Source: Loktanella sp. UBA3435
Lineage (GTDB): Bacteria > Pseudomonadota > Alphaproteobacteria > Rhodobacterales > Rhodobacteraceae
Direction: 5' to 3'
NCBI GenBank assembly: GCA_002378665.1
Contig: DFSO01000094.1
Location: forward strand, 181,513 to 190,979
DNA length: 9,467 nt
Within the stretch, counting starts at the first letter, position 1, and each line of letters starts with the position of its first letter. The translations under genes and the position numbers were made by a program. The notes below the pieces were generated by a model, which was not told the origin of the DNA, did no database searches, and saw nothing but the letters and a program-made list of their open reading frames with translations. Positions 1-6,652 of this stretch are shown here, in pieces.

Positions 1-104
1 ACTCGTTCAAGTTCATGTTTTCTAGGTAAAGAAACTTACCAACTGGCACGATAGTAAATCGTTAACAATACATTAATTCCTTGGGAGCGTGGCTTTCAAA
101 ACCA

Positions 105-191
105 TGGTGCGGGCGGTGGGACTCGAACCCACACGGGCACAAGGCCCAACAGATTTTAAGTCTGGTATGTCTACCATTCCATCACGCCCGC
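105..191 (-). tRNA. tRNA-Leu (anticodon UAA)
   Basis: Read on the minus strand, this folds as a complete class II tRNA. The 7-bp acceptor stem is GCGGGCG at 185-191 paired with CGCCCGC at 109-115. The anticodon arm has loop CTTAAAA, giving anticodon UAA for the leucine codons UUA and UUG. A long variable arm with a GGGC/GCCC stem follows, then a GTGGG/CCCAC T-stem with TTCGAGT loop. The discriminator A and an encoded CCA lie at 105-108. The long variable arm together with the anticodon identifies leucine. The stretch 192-246 separates it from the upstream minus-strand regulator gene; I see no clear promoter there. No convincing T-rich terminator follows it in 1-104. Confidence 0.96.
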
Positions 192-246
192 AACACGGTT
201 TCTTCCTAAGCGGGCTTTTGCGGCGGTGCAAGGCCTTGATGTTGCG

Positions 247-738
247 TTATACAACGGTACTCGGGGCGATTGGCGCTAGACCCTCTTCCTTCACGGCCTG
301 CATCGCAACATAAGTAGATGTGTTCGAGACATGCGGCAGGGTCGAAATTTTCTCTGCCAAAACAGCGCGGTAACCCGTCATCCCCGCAGTGCGTACCTTA
401 AGCAGGTAATCAAACGCGCCCGCGATAAGGTGGCATTGCTCAACCTCGACAATCTTCATCACTGCCGCATTAAAAGCCGCTAACGCCGCCTCGCGGGTGT
501 CCGACAATTTGACCTCAACAAAAGCCACATGATCTCGGCATAATCTAATCGGGTCGTAAATCGCGCGGTAACCGCGGATCACACCGCGATCCTCCAGCCG
601 CTTTAACCGCGCTTGGGTTGGCGATTTCGACAGACCGATCCGCCGCGCAAGCTCTGTTACGCTGATCCGCCCGTCCACAGCCAGCACGTCTAGAATCTTG
701 CGGTCAAAGCTATCAATATCAGAAGTCTGATTAGTCAT
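247..738 (-). CDS. putR: Lrp/AsnC-family regulator, probable proline-responsive PutR
   Basis: This encodes a 163-residue DNA-binding regulator, the usual length for the Lrp/AsnC family. Residues about 9-60 form the winged helix-turn-helix (FDRKILDVLAVDGRISVTELARRIGLS...), and residues about 70-150 form the RAM ligand-binding/oligomerisation domain with the typical HLIAGAFDYLLKVRT stretch. It diverges from putA across 108 bp. In alphaproteobacteria whose PutA lacks its own DNA-binding domain, such a gene usually encodes PutR, which activates putA when proline is present. The PutR name therefore rests on position plus family, not on a specificity residue. The ATG start gives the standard N-terminus ahead of the helix-turn-helix, but the upstream Shine-Dalgarno is weak. 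A palindrome (718-731) overlaps its first codons, which suggests autoregulation. Another amino-acid-responsive Lrp paralogue is the main alternative. Confidence 0.88.
   Translation of the reverse strand: MTNQTSDIDSFDRKILDVLAVDGRISVTELARRIGLSKSPTQARLKRLEDRGVIRGYRAIYDPIRLCRDHVAFVEVKLSDTREAALAAFNAAVMKIVEVEQCHLIAGAFDYLLKVRTAGMTGYRAVLAEKISTLPHVSNTSTYVAMQAVKEEGLAPIAPSTVV
718..731. promoter_or_regulatory. Candidate PutR site over the putR start
   Basis: ATCAGA-AG-TCTGAT is a perfect 6-bp inverted repeat with a 2-bp spacer inside the first codons of putR. Its segment TCAGAAGTCT (719-728) recurs as the exact reverse complement at 795-804 in front of putA. The symmetry and repetition are visible. Binding by the neighbouring Lrp-family protein is inferred. 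Confidence 0.4.
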
Positions 739-787
739 ATTTTTACCGATTCTTTGGTCGAATATAGTCGTGGTTTATCAAATAGAG

Positions 788-805
788 GTCAGATAGACTT
801 CTGAC
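788..805. promoter_or_regulatory. Candidate PutR operator upstream of putA
   Basis: GTCAGA-TAGACT-TCTGAC is a perfect 6-bp inverted repeat with a 6-bp spacer, ending 41 bp before the putA start codon. It shares a 10-bp sequence in inverted orientation with the site at 718-731, about 76 bp away centre to centre. Lrp-family proteins commonly bind several weakly symmetric sites in the divergent region next to their own gene, so an operator is plausible. No clear -35/-10 pair could be fixed; a second short palindrome, CCTA-TAG-TAGG, lies at 811-821. Confidence 0.5.
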
Positions 806-846
806 AACACCCTATAGTAGGCTAATTACACATTTGGGGAAAGACC

Positions 847-3800
847 ATGTCACAGCTGCCTGTCGCCGCACTTCGCGCCAAAATCGATGCCACAATGTAT
901 GCGCCCGAAATGGAGGCCGTTGCGGCGTTGCGCGACAGTGCAGCACTAACAAACGACGACCGTACCCGCATTGCGGCCAAGGGTGCGGATCTGGTGCGTC
1001 AAATTCGCGGCAGTGCCGAGCCGGGCCTGATGGAGGTCTTCCTCGCTGAATATGGGCTGTCCACCGATGAGGGGATCGCCCTGATGTGTCTGGCCGAGGC
1101 TTTGCTGCGCGTACCAGACGCCGAAACCATCGACGCGTTGATCGAAGATAAGATCGCGCCGTCCGATTGGGGCAAGCACCTTGGCCACTCGGCTTCTTCT
1201 CTTGTGAACGCCTCCACTTGGGCCCTGATGTTGACGGGTCGCGTTCTGGATAACGAAAAGCCCGGCATCACACGACATTTGCGCGGTGCTGTGAAGCGTC
1301 TGGGCGAGCCTGTGATCCGTACCGCCGTTGGCCGTGCCATGCGCGAGATGGGCCGTCAATTTGTGCTGGGCGAGAACATCGACAAGGCGATGAAACGCGC
1401 CGAGGGGATGCAGGCCATTGGCTTCACCTATTCTTACGATATGCTTGGCGAGGCGGCCCGCACCGACGCCGACGCCCGCGCCTATCACCTGTCGTATAGC
1501 CGCGCCATTTCCAACATCGCACAGCATTGCACCCACGGCACCGTTGCCGAAAATCCGGGTATCTCGGTCAAGCTTTCCGCGCTGCACCCGCGCTATGAGA
1601 TTGCGCAAGAGGCCCGCGTGATGGAAGAGCTCGTGCCCCGCGTCCGCGCACTCGCTATGCTCGCAAAGTCCGCTGGCATGGGCTTTAACATCGACGCGGA
1701 AGAGGCTGATCGCCTTGCACTTTCCCTTGATGTAATCGAAGCGGTCTTGGAAGAGCCGGCACTGCGCGGATGGGATGGTTTTGGCATCGTCGTGCAAGCC
1801 TACGGCCAGCGCGCGTCGCTCGTCATCGATGCCCTGCACAACATCGCCATTCGTCTTGACCGCAAGATCATGATCCGCCTTGTGAAAGGCGCCTATTGGG
1901 ACGCCGAAATCAAACGGGCGCAGGTCATGGGCATGGAGGGCTTCCCCGTCTTCACCAATAAAATCCACACCGATATCAGCTACATCAGCAACGCTCGCAA
2001 ACTCTTGGGCCTCACCGACCGGATCTATCCGCAGTTTGCCACGCATAACGCGCACACCGTCGCTGCGGTCCTCGACATCGCCGAGCAGATGAGCCGCACC
2101 CCCGCTGACTACGAATTCCAGCGCTTGCACGGCATGGGCGAAGCGCTGCACAAGATCGTCCTGAAGGCCGAAGGCACCCGCTGCCGCATTTACGCCCCTG
2201 TCGGTGCCCACGAAGACCTGCTGGCCTACCTCGTACGCCGTTTGCTTGAGAACGGTGCGAACTCCAGCTTTGTGAACCAGATTGTAGATGAAGCAGTAAC
2301 GCCAGAAACCGTCGCTGCCGACCCGTTTAGTGCTGTCACAAAACCCGCAGACCTGCCACAAGGCCCAGCACTTTTCAAACCAGAGCGTAAAAACTCCAAA
2401 GGTTTTGATCTCACCTACCCGCCCACACTGGCACAAATCGAACAATCCCGTGGAAAATTCGCAACCACAACCTACCTCGCGCACCCCTTGCTTTTTTCCG
2501 AGCAAAAATATGCAAAATCTAAAACAGCACTGCCAATCGCCAACCCTGCCAAACTGGGTGATATCGTGGGCCTTGTGGTCCCAGCCAACGAGAAAGATAT
2601 CGCCAGCGCATTAGACGCAGCAAAACCTTGGGCAGCCGACGCCGACACGCGCGCCGCAGCCTTGAACGCGGCTGCAGACGCTTACGAGGCCAACGCCGGC
2701 GAAATATTTGCTATCCTCACCCGCGAAGCAGGCAAAGGCTTGCCCGACGCCGTCGCCGAATTGCGCGAAGCGGTTGATTTCTTGCGCTACTACGCGGCCC
2801 AAGCCCGTGAGGGCGCAGCACCGCGTGGCGTCTGGACCTCCATCAGCCCATGGAACTTCCCGCTTGCGATTTTCACAGGCCAAATCGCGGCAGGTCTCGC
2901 CGCTGGCAACGCCGTACTTGCTAAACCCGCAGAGCAGACGCCGATCATCGCAATGCGTGCCGTTCAATGGCTCCATGCCGCAGGTGTTCCGAAATCAGCC
3001 CTGCAACTCATCCCCGGTGGTGGCGCTGTTGGCGCAGCACTCACCTCTGACGCGCGGATAGGTGGCGTGGCTTTCACAGGCTCCACCGCAACCGCGCTCA
3101 AAATCCGCAAGACCATGGCAGCACACTGCGCCGCAGGCACACCGCTTATTGCCGAGACAGGTGGCCTGAACGCCATGATCGTCGACAGCACCGCCCTGCC
3201 CGAACACGCCGTGCGCGATATAGTCAACGGCTCCTTCCGCTCTGCGGGTCAACGCTGCTCGGCACTCCGTTGCCTTTACGTGCAGGAAGATATCTCCGAA
3301 AAGCTGATCAAAATGCTCAAAGGTGCGATGAACGAACTCGTGGTGTCCGATCCATGGCTCCTGTCCACAGACGTCGGCCCCGTCATCGACGCCGCAGCAC
3401 ATAAAACCATCGCCGACCACATCACACAGGCCGAGGCTGAGGGTCGTCTGATCCACACGCTGCAAAGCCCAAGCACAGGCACCTTTATCTCTCCCGCCGT
3501 GATCCGTGTGAACGGGATCGCCGACATGACCCGCGAAATCTTTGGCCCTGTGCTGCACATCGCGACATTTAAGGCCAACGATCTTGACAAGGTCATCGAC
3601 GAGATAAACGCCACAGGTTACGGCCTGACCTTCGGCCTGCACACCCGCATCGACGACCGTGTGCAAACGATTGTGGAAAAGATCGAGGCTGGCAACATCT
3701 ACGTGAACCGCGACCAGATTGGCGCAGTCGTCGGCAGTCAACCCTTTGGCGGCGAAGGTCTTTCTGGGACAGGTCCAAAGGCAGGCGGACCATACTACCT

Positions 3801-4305
3801 GCCCCGCTTCACGGCTCCTAAGGCTGCACCGATAGCGGAAGCATGGACAACAGACGCCGACATCGCGGCGCTGACCAAAACCCTTAAGGCCAAATCCCAC
3901 GCGATGCCAAATGCACCAACCGACTTGCCAGGGCCTACGGGCGAAAGCAACCGCCATAGCACCCGCGCGCGTGGACCGATCCTTTGCATGGGGCCAAGCG
4001 AGGCTGCCACAAAAGCACAAGTTGCGGCCGTTACAGCCCTCGGCGGCACGCCCGTTGGGATCAATGGCAAAATCGACCCATCTGCCCTTGCCACATTGCC
4101 AAACTTGGCGGGCGTAATCTGGTGGGGAGACACCGACACTGGCCGCGCAATCGAGCAGGCTTTGTCGGACCGTACAGGCCCGATCACAGCTCTGATCACC
4201 AGCTACCCAGACGCGGCCCACGTACTGCATGAACGCCACGTCTGCATCGACACAACAGCAGCAGGCGGAAACGCCGCGCTCTTGGCCGAAGTCGGCAAGG
4301 CCTAA
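847..4305 (+). CDS. putA: Bifunctional proline dehydrogenase / glutamate-semialdehyde dehydrogenase PutA
   Basis: This 1152-residue enzyme oxidises proline to glutamate in two steps. An FAD proline dehydrogenase acts first, then an NAD-dependent L-glutamate-gamma-semialdehyde dehydrogenase; the intermediate is channelled in this family. The dehydrogenase barrel (about 190-475) carries RLVKGAYWD (344-352), QRLHGMGE (425-432) and the substrate-binding YLVRRLLENGANSSF (461-475). The aldehyde dehydrogenase domain (about 560-985) carries SPWNFP (667-672), FTGST (743-747), catalytic Glu770 in AETGG, catalytic Cys804 in GQRCSA and EIFGPVL (897-903). There is no N-terminal ribbon-helix-helix. A C-terminal domain (about 1040-1152) ends in the TAAGGNA-type conserved tail, which matches the type B PutA architecture of about 1130 residues. 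The start follows GGGGAA at 836-841. Regulation is probably by the divergent Lrp-type gene. All key residues are intact. Confidence 0.98.
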   Translation: MSQLPVAALRAKIDATMYAPEMEAVAALRDSAALTNDDRTRIAAKGADLVRQIRGSAEPGLMEVFLAEYGLSTDEGIALMCLAEALLRVPDAETIDALIEDKIAPSDWGKHLGHSASSLVNASTWALMLTGRVLDNEKPGITRHLRGAVKRLGEPVIRTAVGRAMREMGRQFVLGENIDKAMKRAEGMQAIGFTYSYDMLGEAARTDADARAYHLSYSRAISNIAQHCTHGTVAENPGISVKLSALHPRYEIAQEARVMEELVPRVRALAMLAKSAGMGFNIDAEEADRLALSLDVIEAVLEEPALRGWDGFGIVVQAYGQRASLVIDALHNIAIRLDRKIMIRLVKGAYWDAEIKRAQVMGMEGFPVFTNKIHTDISYISNARKLLGLTDRIYPQFATHNAHTVAAVLDIAEQMSRTPADYEFQRLHGMGEALHKIVLKAEGTRCRIYAPVGAHEDLLAYLVRRLLENGANSSFVNQIVDEAVTPETVAADPFSAVTKPADLPQGPALFKPERKNSKGFDLTYPPTLAQIEQSRGKFATTTYLAHPLLFSEQKYAKSKTALPIANPAKLGDIVGLVVPANEKDIASALDAAKPWAADADTRAAALNAAADAYEANAGEIFAILTREAGKGLPDAVAELREAVDFLRYYAAQAREGAAPRGVWTSISPWNFPLAIFTGQIAAGLAAGNAVLAKPAEQTPIIAMRAVQWLHAAGVPKSALQLIPGGGAVGAALTSDARIGGVAFTGSTATALKIRKTMAAHCAAGTPLIAETGGLNAMIVDSTALPEHAVRDIVNGSFRSAGQRCSALRCLYVQEDISEKLIKMLKGAMNELVVSDPWLLSTDVGPVIDAAAHKTIADHITQAEAEGRLIHTLQSPSTGTFISPAVIRVNGIADMTREIFGPVLHIATFKANDLDKVIDEINATGYGLTFGLHTRIDDRVQTIVEKIEAGNIYVNRDQIGAVVGSQPFGGEGLSGTGPKAGGPYYLPRFTAPKAAPIAEAWTTDADIAALTKTLKAKSHAMPNAPTDLPGPTGESNRHSTRARGPILCMGPSEAATKAQVAAVTALGGTPVGINGKIDPSALATLPNLAGVIWWGDTDTGRAIEQALSDRTGPITALITSYPDAAHVLHERHVCIDTTAAGGNAALLAEVGKA

Positions 4306-4311
4306 ACAAAC

Positions 4312-4336
4312 CAAGGTGGGCGCACAGCCCACCTTG
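4312..4336 (+). terminator. Hairpin terminator candidate after putA
   Basis: A perfect 10-bp stem (CAAGGTGGGC at 4312-4321, GCCCACCTTG at 4327-4336) encloses the 5-base loop GCACA, starting 6 bp after the putA stop. No T-run follows, so intrinsic termination would be weak. It may act as a transcript 3'-end stabiliser or a partial terminator before the rhomboid gene. Confidence 0.6.
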
Positions 4337-4368
4337 ACGCCCGCCGCGCAATCGCAGACGTTCACGCC

Positions 4369-5103
4369 ATGTTACCAATCCGCGACCACAACCCGTCCGA
4401 GCGCACGCCATACGTTACCTATGGGTTGATGGCGTTAAATATCGCCGTTTTCCTCTACGGCTATGCCTTCATCACCTCAGATCAGGCGCTCAATCAGTTC
4501 TATTACGATTACGCGATGATCCCCGCGCGGATATCGCAGGGCGAGAATTACCTCTCGCTCATGACCTCAATTTTCATGCACGCTGGTTTAATGCACCTTG
4601 CAGGTAACATGCTGTTTTTGTGGATATTTGGCGACAACCTAGAAGACGTAATGGGGCATATCCCGTTCCTCATCTTCTACCTCATCTGTGGCGTCGGGGC
4701 TGATATCGCGCAATTTGCATTCGACGCGCACTCCCCCATCGCTACAGTCGGCGCATCTGGCGCAATCGCTGGTCTGATGGGCGGTTATCTTCTCCTCTAC
4801 CCCAAGGCGAAGGTCGATATCTTCATCTTCCTTATCATTTTCATCCGCATCGTCCCCGTCCCAGCATGGCTCATGCTCGGCGTTTGGTTTGGGCTACAAG
4901 TGTTCAACGGCATCAGCGCCGACATGAGCGGCGGCGGCGTGGCCTACTGGGCGCATGCGGGCGGCTTTGTTGTGGGGTTCATCCTGACACTGCCGCTTTG
5001 GCTTAAGCTTGGTGCAGGGGGCTGGTGGCGGCAGACGGAATACCATCCGCCGCACCCGGAGGCGCATTACCCATCCCGTATTCCGCGGGTTATGCGCCGC
5101 TAA
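4369..5103 (+). CDS. Rhomboid-family intramembrane serine protease
   Basis: This 244-residue polytopic inner-membrane protein belongs to the rhomboid family, which cleaves transmembrane segments of substrates inside the lipid bilayer. Helices are predicted at about 16-36, 66-87, 97-117, 127-145, 149-180 and 192-212. Diagnostic features are HAGLMHLAGNMLFLWIFGDNLED (71-93), the GASGA motif with nucleophile Ser130, and the catalytic His196 in YWAHAGGF. The Ser-His dyad is intact, so it should be active. The N-terminus (MLPIRDHNPSERTPYVTYGL) resembles that of other alphaproteobacterial rhomboids, supporting this ATG although its Shine-Dalgarno is weak. The C-terminal tail is rich in Pro, His and Arg and is probably cytoplasmic. 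It lies 63 bp downstream of putA, behind a hairpin, and may be partly co-transcribed. No substrate can be named from the context. Confidence 0.95.
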   Translation: MLPIRDHNPSERTPYVTYGLMALNIAVFLYGYAFITSDQALNQFYYDYAMIPARISQGENYLSLMTSIFMHAGLMHLAGNMLFLWIFGDNLEDVMGHIPFLIFYLICGVGADIAQFAFDAHSPIATVGASGAIAGLMGGYLLLYPKAKVDIFIFLIIFIRIVPVPAWLMLGVWFGLQVFNGISADMSGGGVAYWAHAGGFVVGFILTLPLWLKLGAGGWWRQTEYHPPHPEAHYPSRIPRVMRR

Positions 5104-5106
5104 TCT

Positions 5107-5892
5107 TTAGTTACGGATGACTTTTGCAAAAGCGTCGAAGATCGGCTCGTTCGAGCAAAGCACATCACCGTCAGCCAAAATATCGCCACCAATGGTCAGC
5201 GGCTCGACAATTGCGCCCGCTTCACGTGCGATAATCAGACCAGCGGCCATATCCCAAATCTTGAGCTTCCGCTCCCAGTAACCCTCATAGCGGCCAGCAG
5301 CCACATAAGCGAGGTCAAGGGACGCGGCCCCAAAACGGCGCACGCCCGCACAAGCTGGCATAAGACGCGCGAGGTCTTGCAACGTGTGTGGCAGGTCAGC
5401 ACGGCCAGCAAACGGGATCCCTGTCGCGAAAATGCTCTCGATCAAACGGTGACGCGACGACACACGCATACGGCTCTCGTTCAACCAAGCACCGCCGCCT
5501 TTTTCCGCCCAGAACATCTCGTCTTTCACAGGGTCATAAACGACGCCTGCAACGATCTGTCCCTTATGCTCCAACGCAATAGAAACAGCCCAATGCGGCA
5601 AGCCGTGAAGAAAGTTTGTGGTGCCATCAAGCGGGTCAACAATCCAACGACGTGTTGGATCGTCGCCTTCAATCTCGGCACCCTCTTCGCCCATAAACCC
5701 GTAGGTCGGACGGGCATAAAGCAAATCTTCTTTGATTGTCGCTTCGGCCTGCTTGTCAGCACGAGACACAAAGTCACCAGGGCCTTTGGTCGACACCTGA
5801 AGATTTTCAACTTCTGTAAAGTCCTTAAGCAATGCGCGGCCAGCCTTGCGGGCCACCTTCATCATCACATTGAGATTTGCACTGCCAGCCAT
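5107..5892 (-). CDS. suhB: Inositol monophosphatase family protein (SuhB-like)
   Basis: This encodes 261 residues, the normal length for the Mg-dependent inositol-1-monophosphatase/SuhB family. The metal-site motifs are all present: GEE (68-70), the WIVDPLDGTTNF block (83-94) with Asp86 and Asp89, and the C-terminal WDMAAG (213-218) with Asp214. Family members hydrolyse inositol-1-phosphate or related sugar phosphates, and E. coli SuhB also acts in rRNA antitermination; which role applies here is not readable from the sequence. A longer frame extends upstream to 6036, but I chose the start at 5892. It gives the usual MAGSANLNVMMKVARKAGRALL N-terminus and has a strong GGAGG five bases upstream. 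It ends tail-to-tail with the rhomboid gene, with only 3 bp between the stop codons. Confidence 0.94.
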   Translation of the reverse strand: MAGSANLNVMMKVARKAGRALLKDFTEVENLQVSTKGPGDFVSRADKQAEATIKEDLLYARPTYGFMGEEGAEIEGDDPTRRWIVDPLDGTTNFLHGLPHWAVSIALEHKGQIVAGVVYDPVKDEMFWAEKGGGAWLNESRMRVSSRHRLIESIFATGIPFAGRADLPHTLQDLARLMPACAGVRRFGAASLDLAYVAAGRYEGYWERKLKIWDMAAGLIIAREAGAIVEPLTIGGDILADGDVLCSNEPIFDAFAKVIRN

Positions 5893-5924
5893 CTGGACCT
5901 CCGAAACTTCATGATCAAGCGCGG

Positions 5925-5953
5925 CGTATAGGCCGATGTCGGGCAGCAAACAA
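5925..5953 (-). promoter_or_regulatory. Candidate promoter of suhB
   Basis: On the minus strand TTGTTT (5948-5953) and TATACG (5925-5930) are separated by exactly 17 bp, 33 bp before the suhB start at 5892. The match to the -35/-10 consensus is moderate. The site would place transcription inside the longer upstream frame, which agrees with the shorter suhB start. It is a pattern-based guess only. Confidence 0.35.
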
Positions 5954-6001
5954 GGGGCTAGCGTGACGACAGTCTGCAAATTCATCGCCAGCGTTAACGA
6001 C

Positions 6002-6010
6002 TTTTTTTTT
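6002..6010 (+). repeat. T9 homopolymer in divergent spacer
   Basis: Nine consecutive T residues lie in the 163-bp region between the divergent suhB and membrane-protein genes, just beside the palindrome CGTTAACG (5992-5999). It could be a bent or UP-like promoter element, or a slippage-prone tract. No promoter pairing with it is clear. Confidence 0.5.
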
Positions 6011-6055
6011 AAACAACACGATAGTCGCAACAACAACTATAGTTTCAAGGTAAAA

Positions 6056-6652
6056 ATGCGCCGCCATTCGGTCGATCAGTTTATGTATCAGACGCGCATC
6101 GCCATGCATATTACGGGGCGTGATACGCGCAAACGCATTGCCTCGATGTTTATGATGATCGGCGTGGTGATTTGGTCCGGCGCCAGTGCTTTAGGCTTGT
6201 CTATTGGCGCTTTAATCATAATCAACGAAATACTCTCGTTCGTCGTCGTGAAGGCAATGCCAAAAGGGCAAAGCGATAAATCCATCGCAATTGGCTTGGC
6301 GTTTTGGGGTTTAAATTGCACTTTAATCCTTGTGTATTTATCCTTTTCTATTGTTTTGGGTAATAGCCCATCCATCGCGTTTATGATTGCAGGCTACCTT
6401 TGGCTTTTCGGCATCTACGTGCATACATCCAATAGCTATTCGTTCCTGCCATTCTACAACTGGAGCCTGATGCTACCGTCATTTCTAGTTGCGTTCGGGT
6501 TGCTTTATGTGTCTTCCAATCACCAAATATACCCCGCTTCACGGGTCGAATGGCTCGTGGTCGCCATGTTGATGGTTATCTACATCGTCAATACCATCGA
6601 GACGATGGACAAGCACGACGATACGCAAGCTGCACTTGCGCGCGCGCAGTGA
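6056..6652 (+). CDS. Integral membrane protein; N-terminal sensor half of a split GGDEF-EAL protein
   Basis: This encodes 198 residues with no catalytic motif. A basic N-terminal segment (about 1-28) is followed by five or six hydrophobic helices (about 32-66, possibly two; 78-101; 107-123; 135-153; 164-182). A charged, helical tail (IETMDKHDDTQAALARAQ) ends it. This layout matches the membrane input modules found in front of cyclic-di-GMP enzymes, though I do not recognise a named MASE family. The stop falls just after a (GC)5 tract, and the next frame continues the same linker helix straight into a GGDEF domain. Here it is probably the amino-terminal half of one protein. The frame is open back to 5936, but I chose the ATG at 6056: it follows AAGG (6047-6050) and gives a normal membrane-protein N-terminus, whereas the longer version would run into the suhB promoter region. 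A TATAGT at 6038-6043 is too close to the ATG to be sure of as a -10. Confidence 0.75.
   Translation: MRRHSVDQFMYQTRIAMHITGRDTRKRIASMFMMIGVVIWSGASALGLSIGALIIINEILSFVVVKAMPKGQSDKSIAIGLAFWGLNCTLILVYLSFSIVLGNSPSIAFMIAGYLWLFGIYVHTSNSYSFLPFYNWSLMLPSFLVAFGLLYVSSNHQIYPASRVEWLVVAMLMVIYIVNTIETMDKHDDTQAALARAQ

Noticed and set aside
1..104. Possible minus-strand gene start (ATG at 14-16) and small inverted repeats at 25-40 and 48-62
   Set aside because: Only five codons are inside the window, with no good ribosome binding site, and the hairpins are weak, so no gene or terminator can be supported.
946..2505. 519-residue open frame antisense to putA
   Set aside because: It lies opposite a fully intact putA with all family motifs. 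Long antisense frames are expected in GC-biased codons, and its translation is Cys/Gly/His-rich without a recognisable domain.
2995..4365. 456-residue open frame antisense to the 3' half of putA
   Set aside because: Same reason: a mirror frame of codon bias, with abnormal Cys-rich composition and no domain.
5121..5132. Perfect palindrome CTTTTGCAAAAG near the suhB 3' end
   Set aside because: It lies within coding sequence and encodes the normal family C-terminus; its 12 bp have no loop and no T-run, so it is not a terminator.
5893..6036. Amino-terminal extension of suhB to 6036
   Set aside because: The extension does not resemble the family N-terminus, spans a candidate promoter, and the downstream ATG at 5892 has a strong GGAGG.
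5936..6055. Longer start for the membrane protein at 5936
   Set aside because: The added 40 residues overlap the divergent suhB control region and look like non-coding translation; the ATG at 6056 has a better upstream site.
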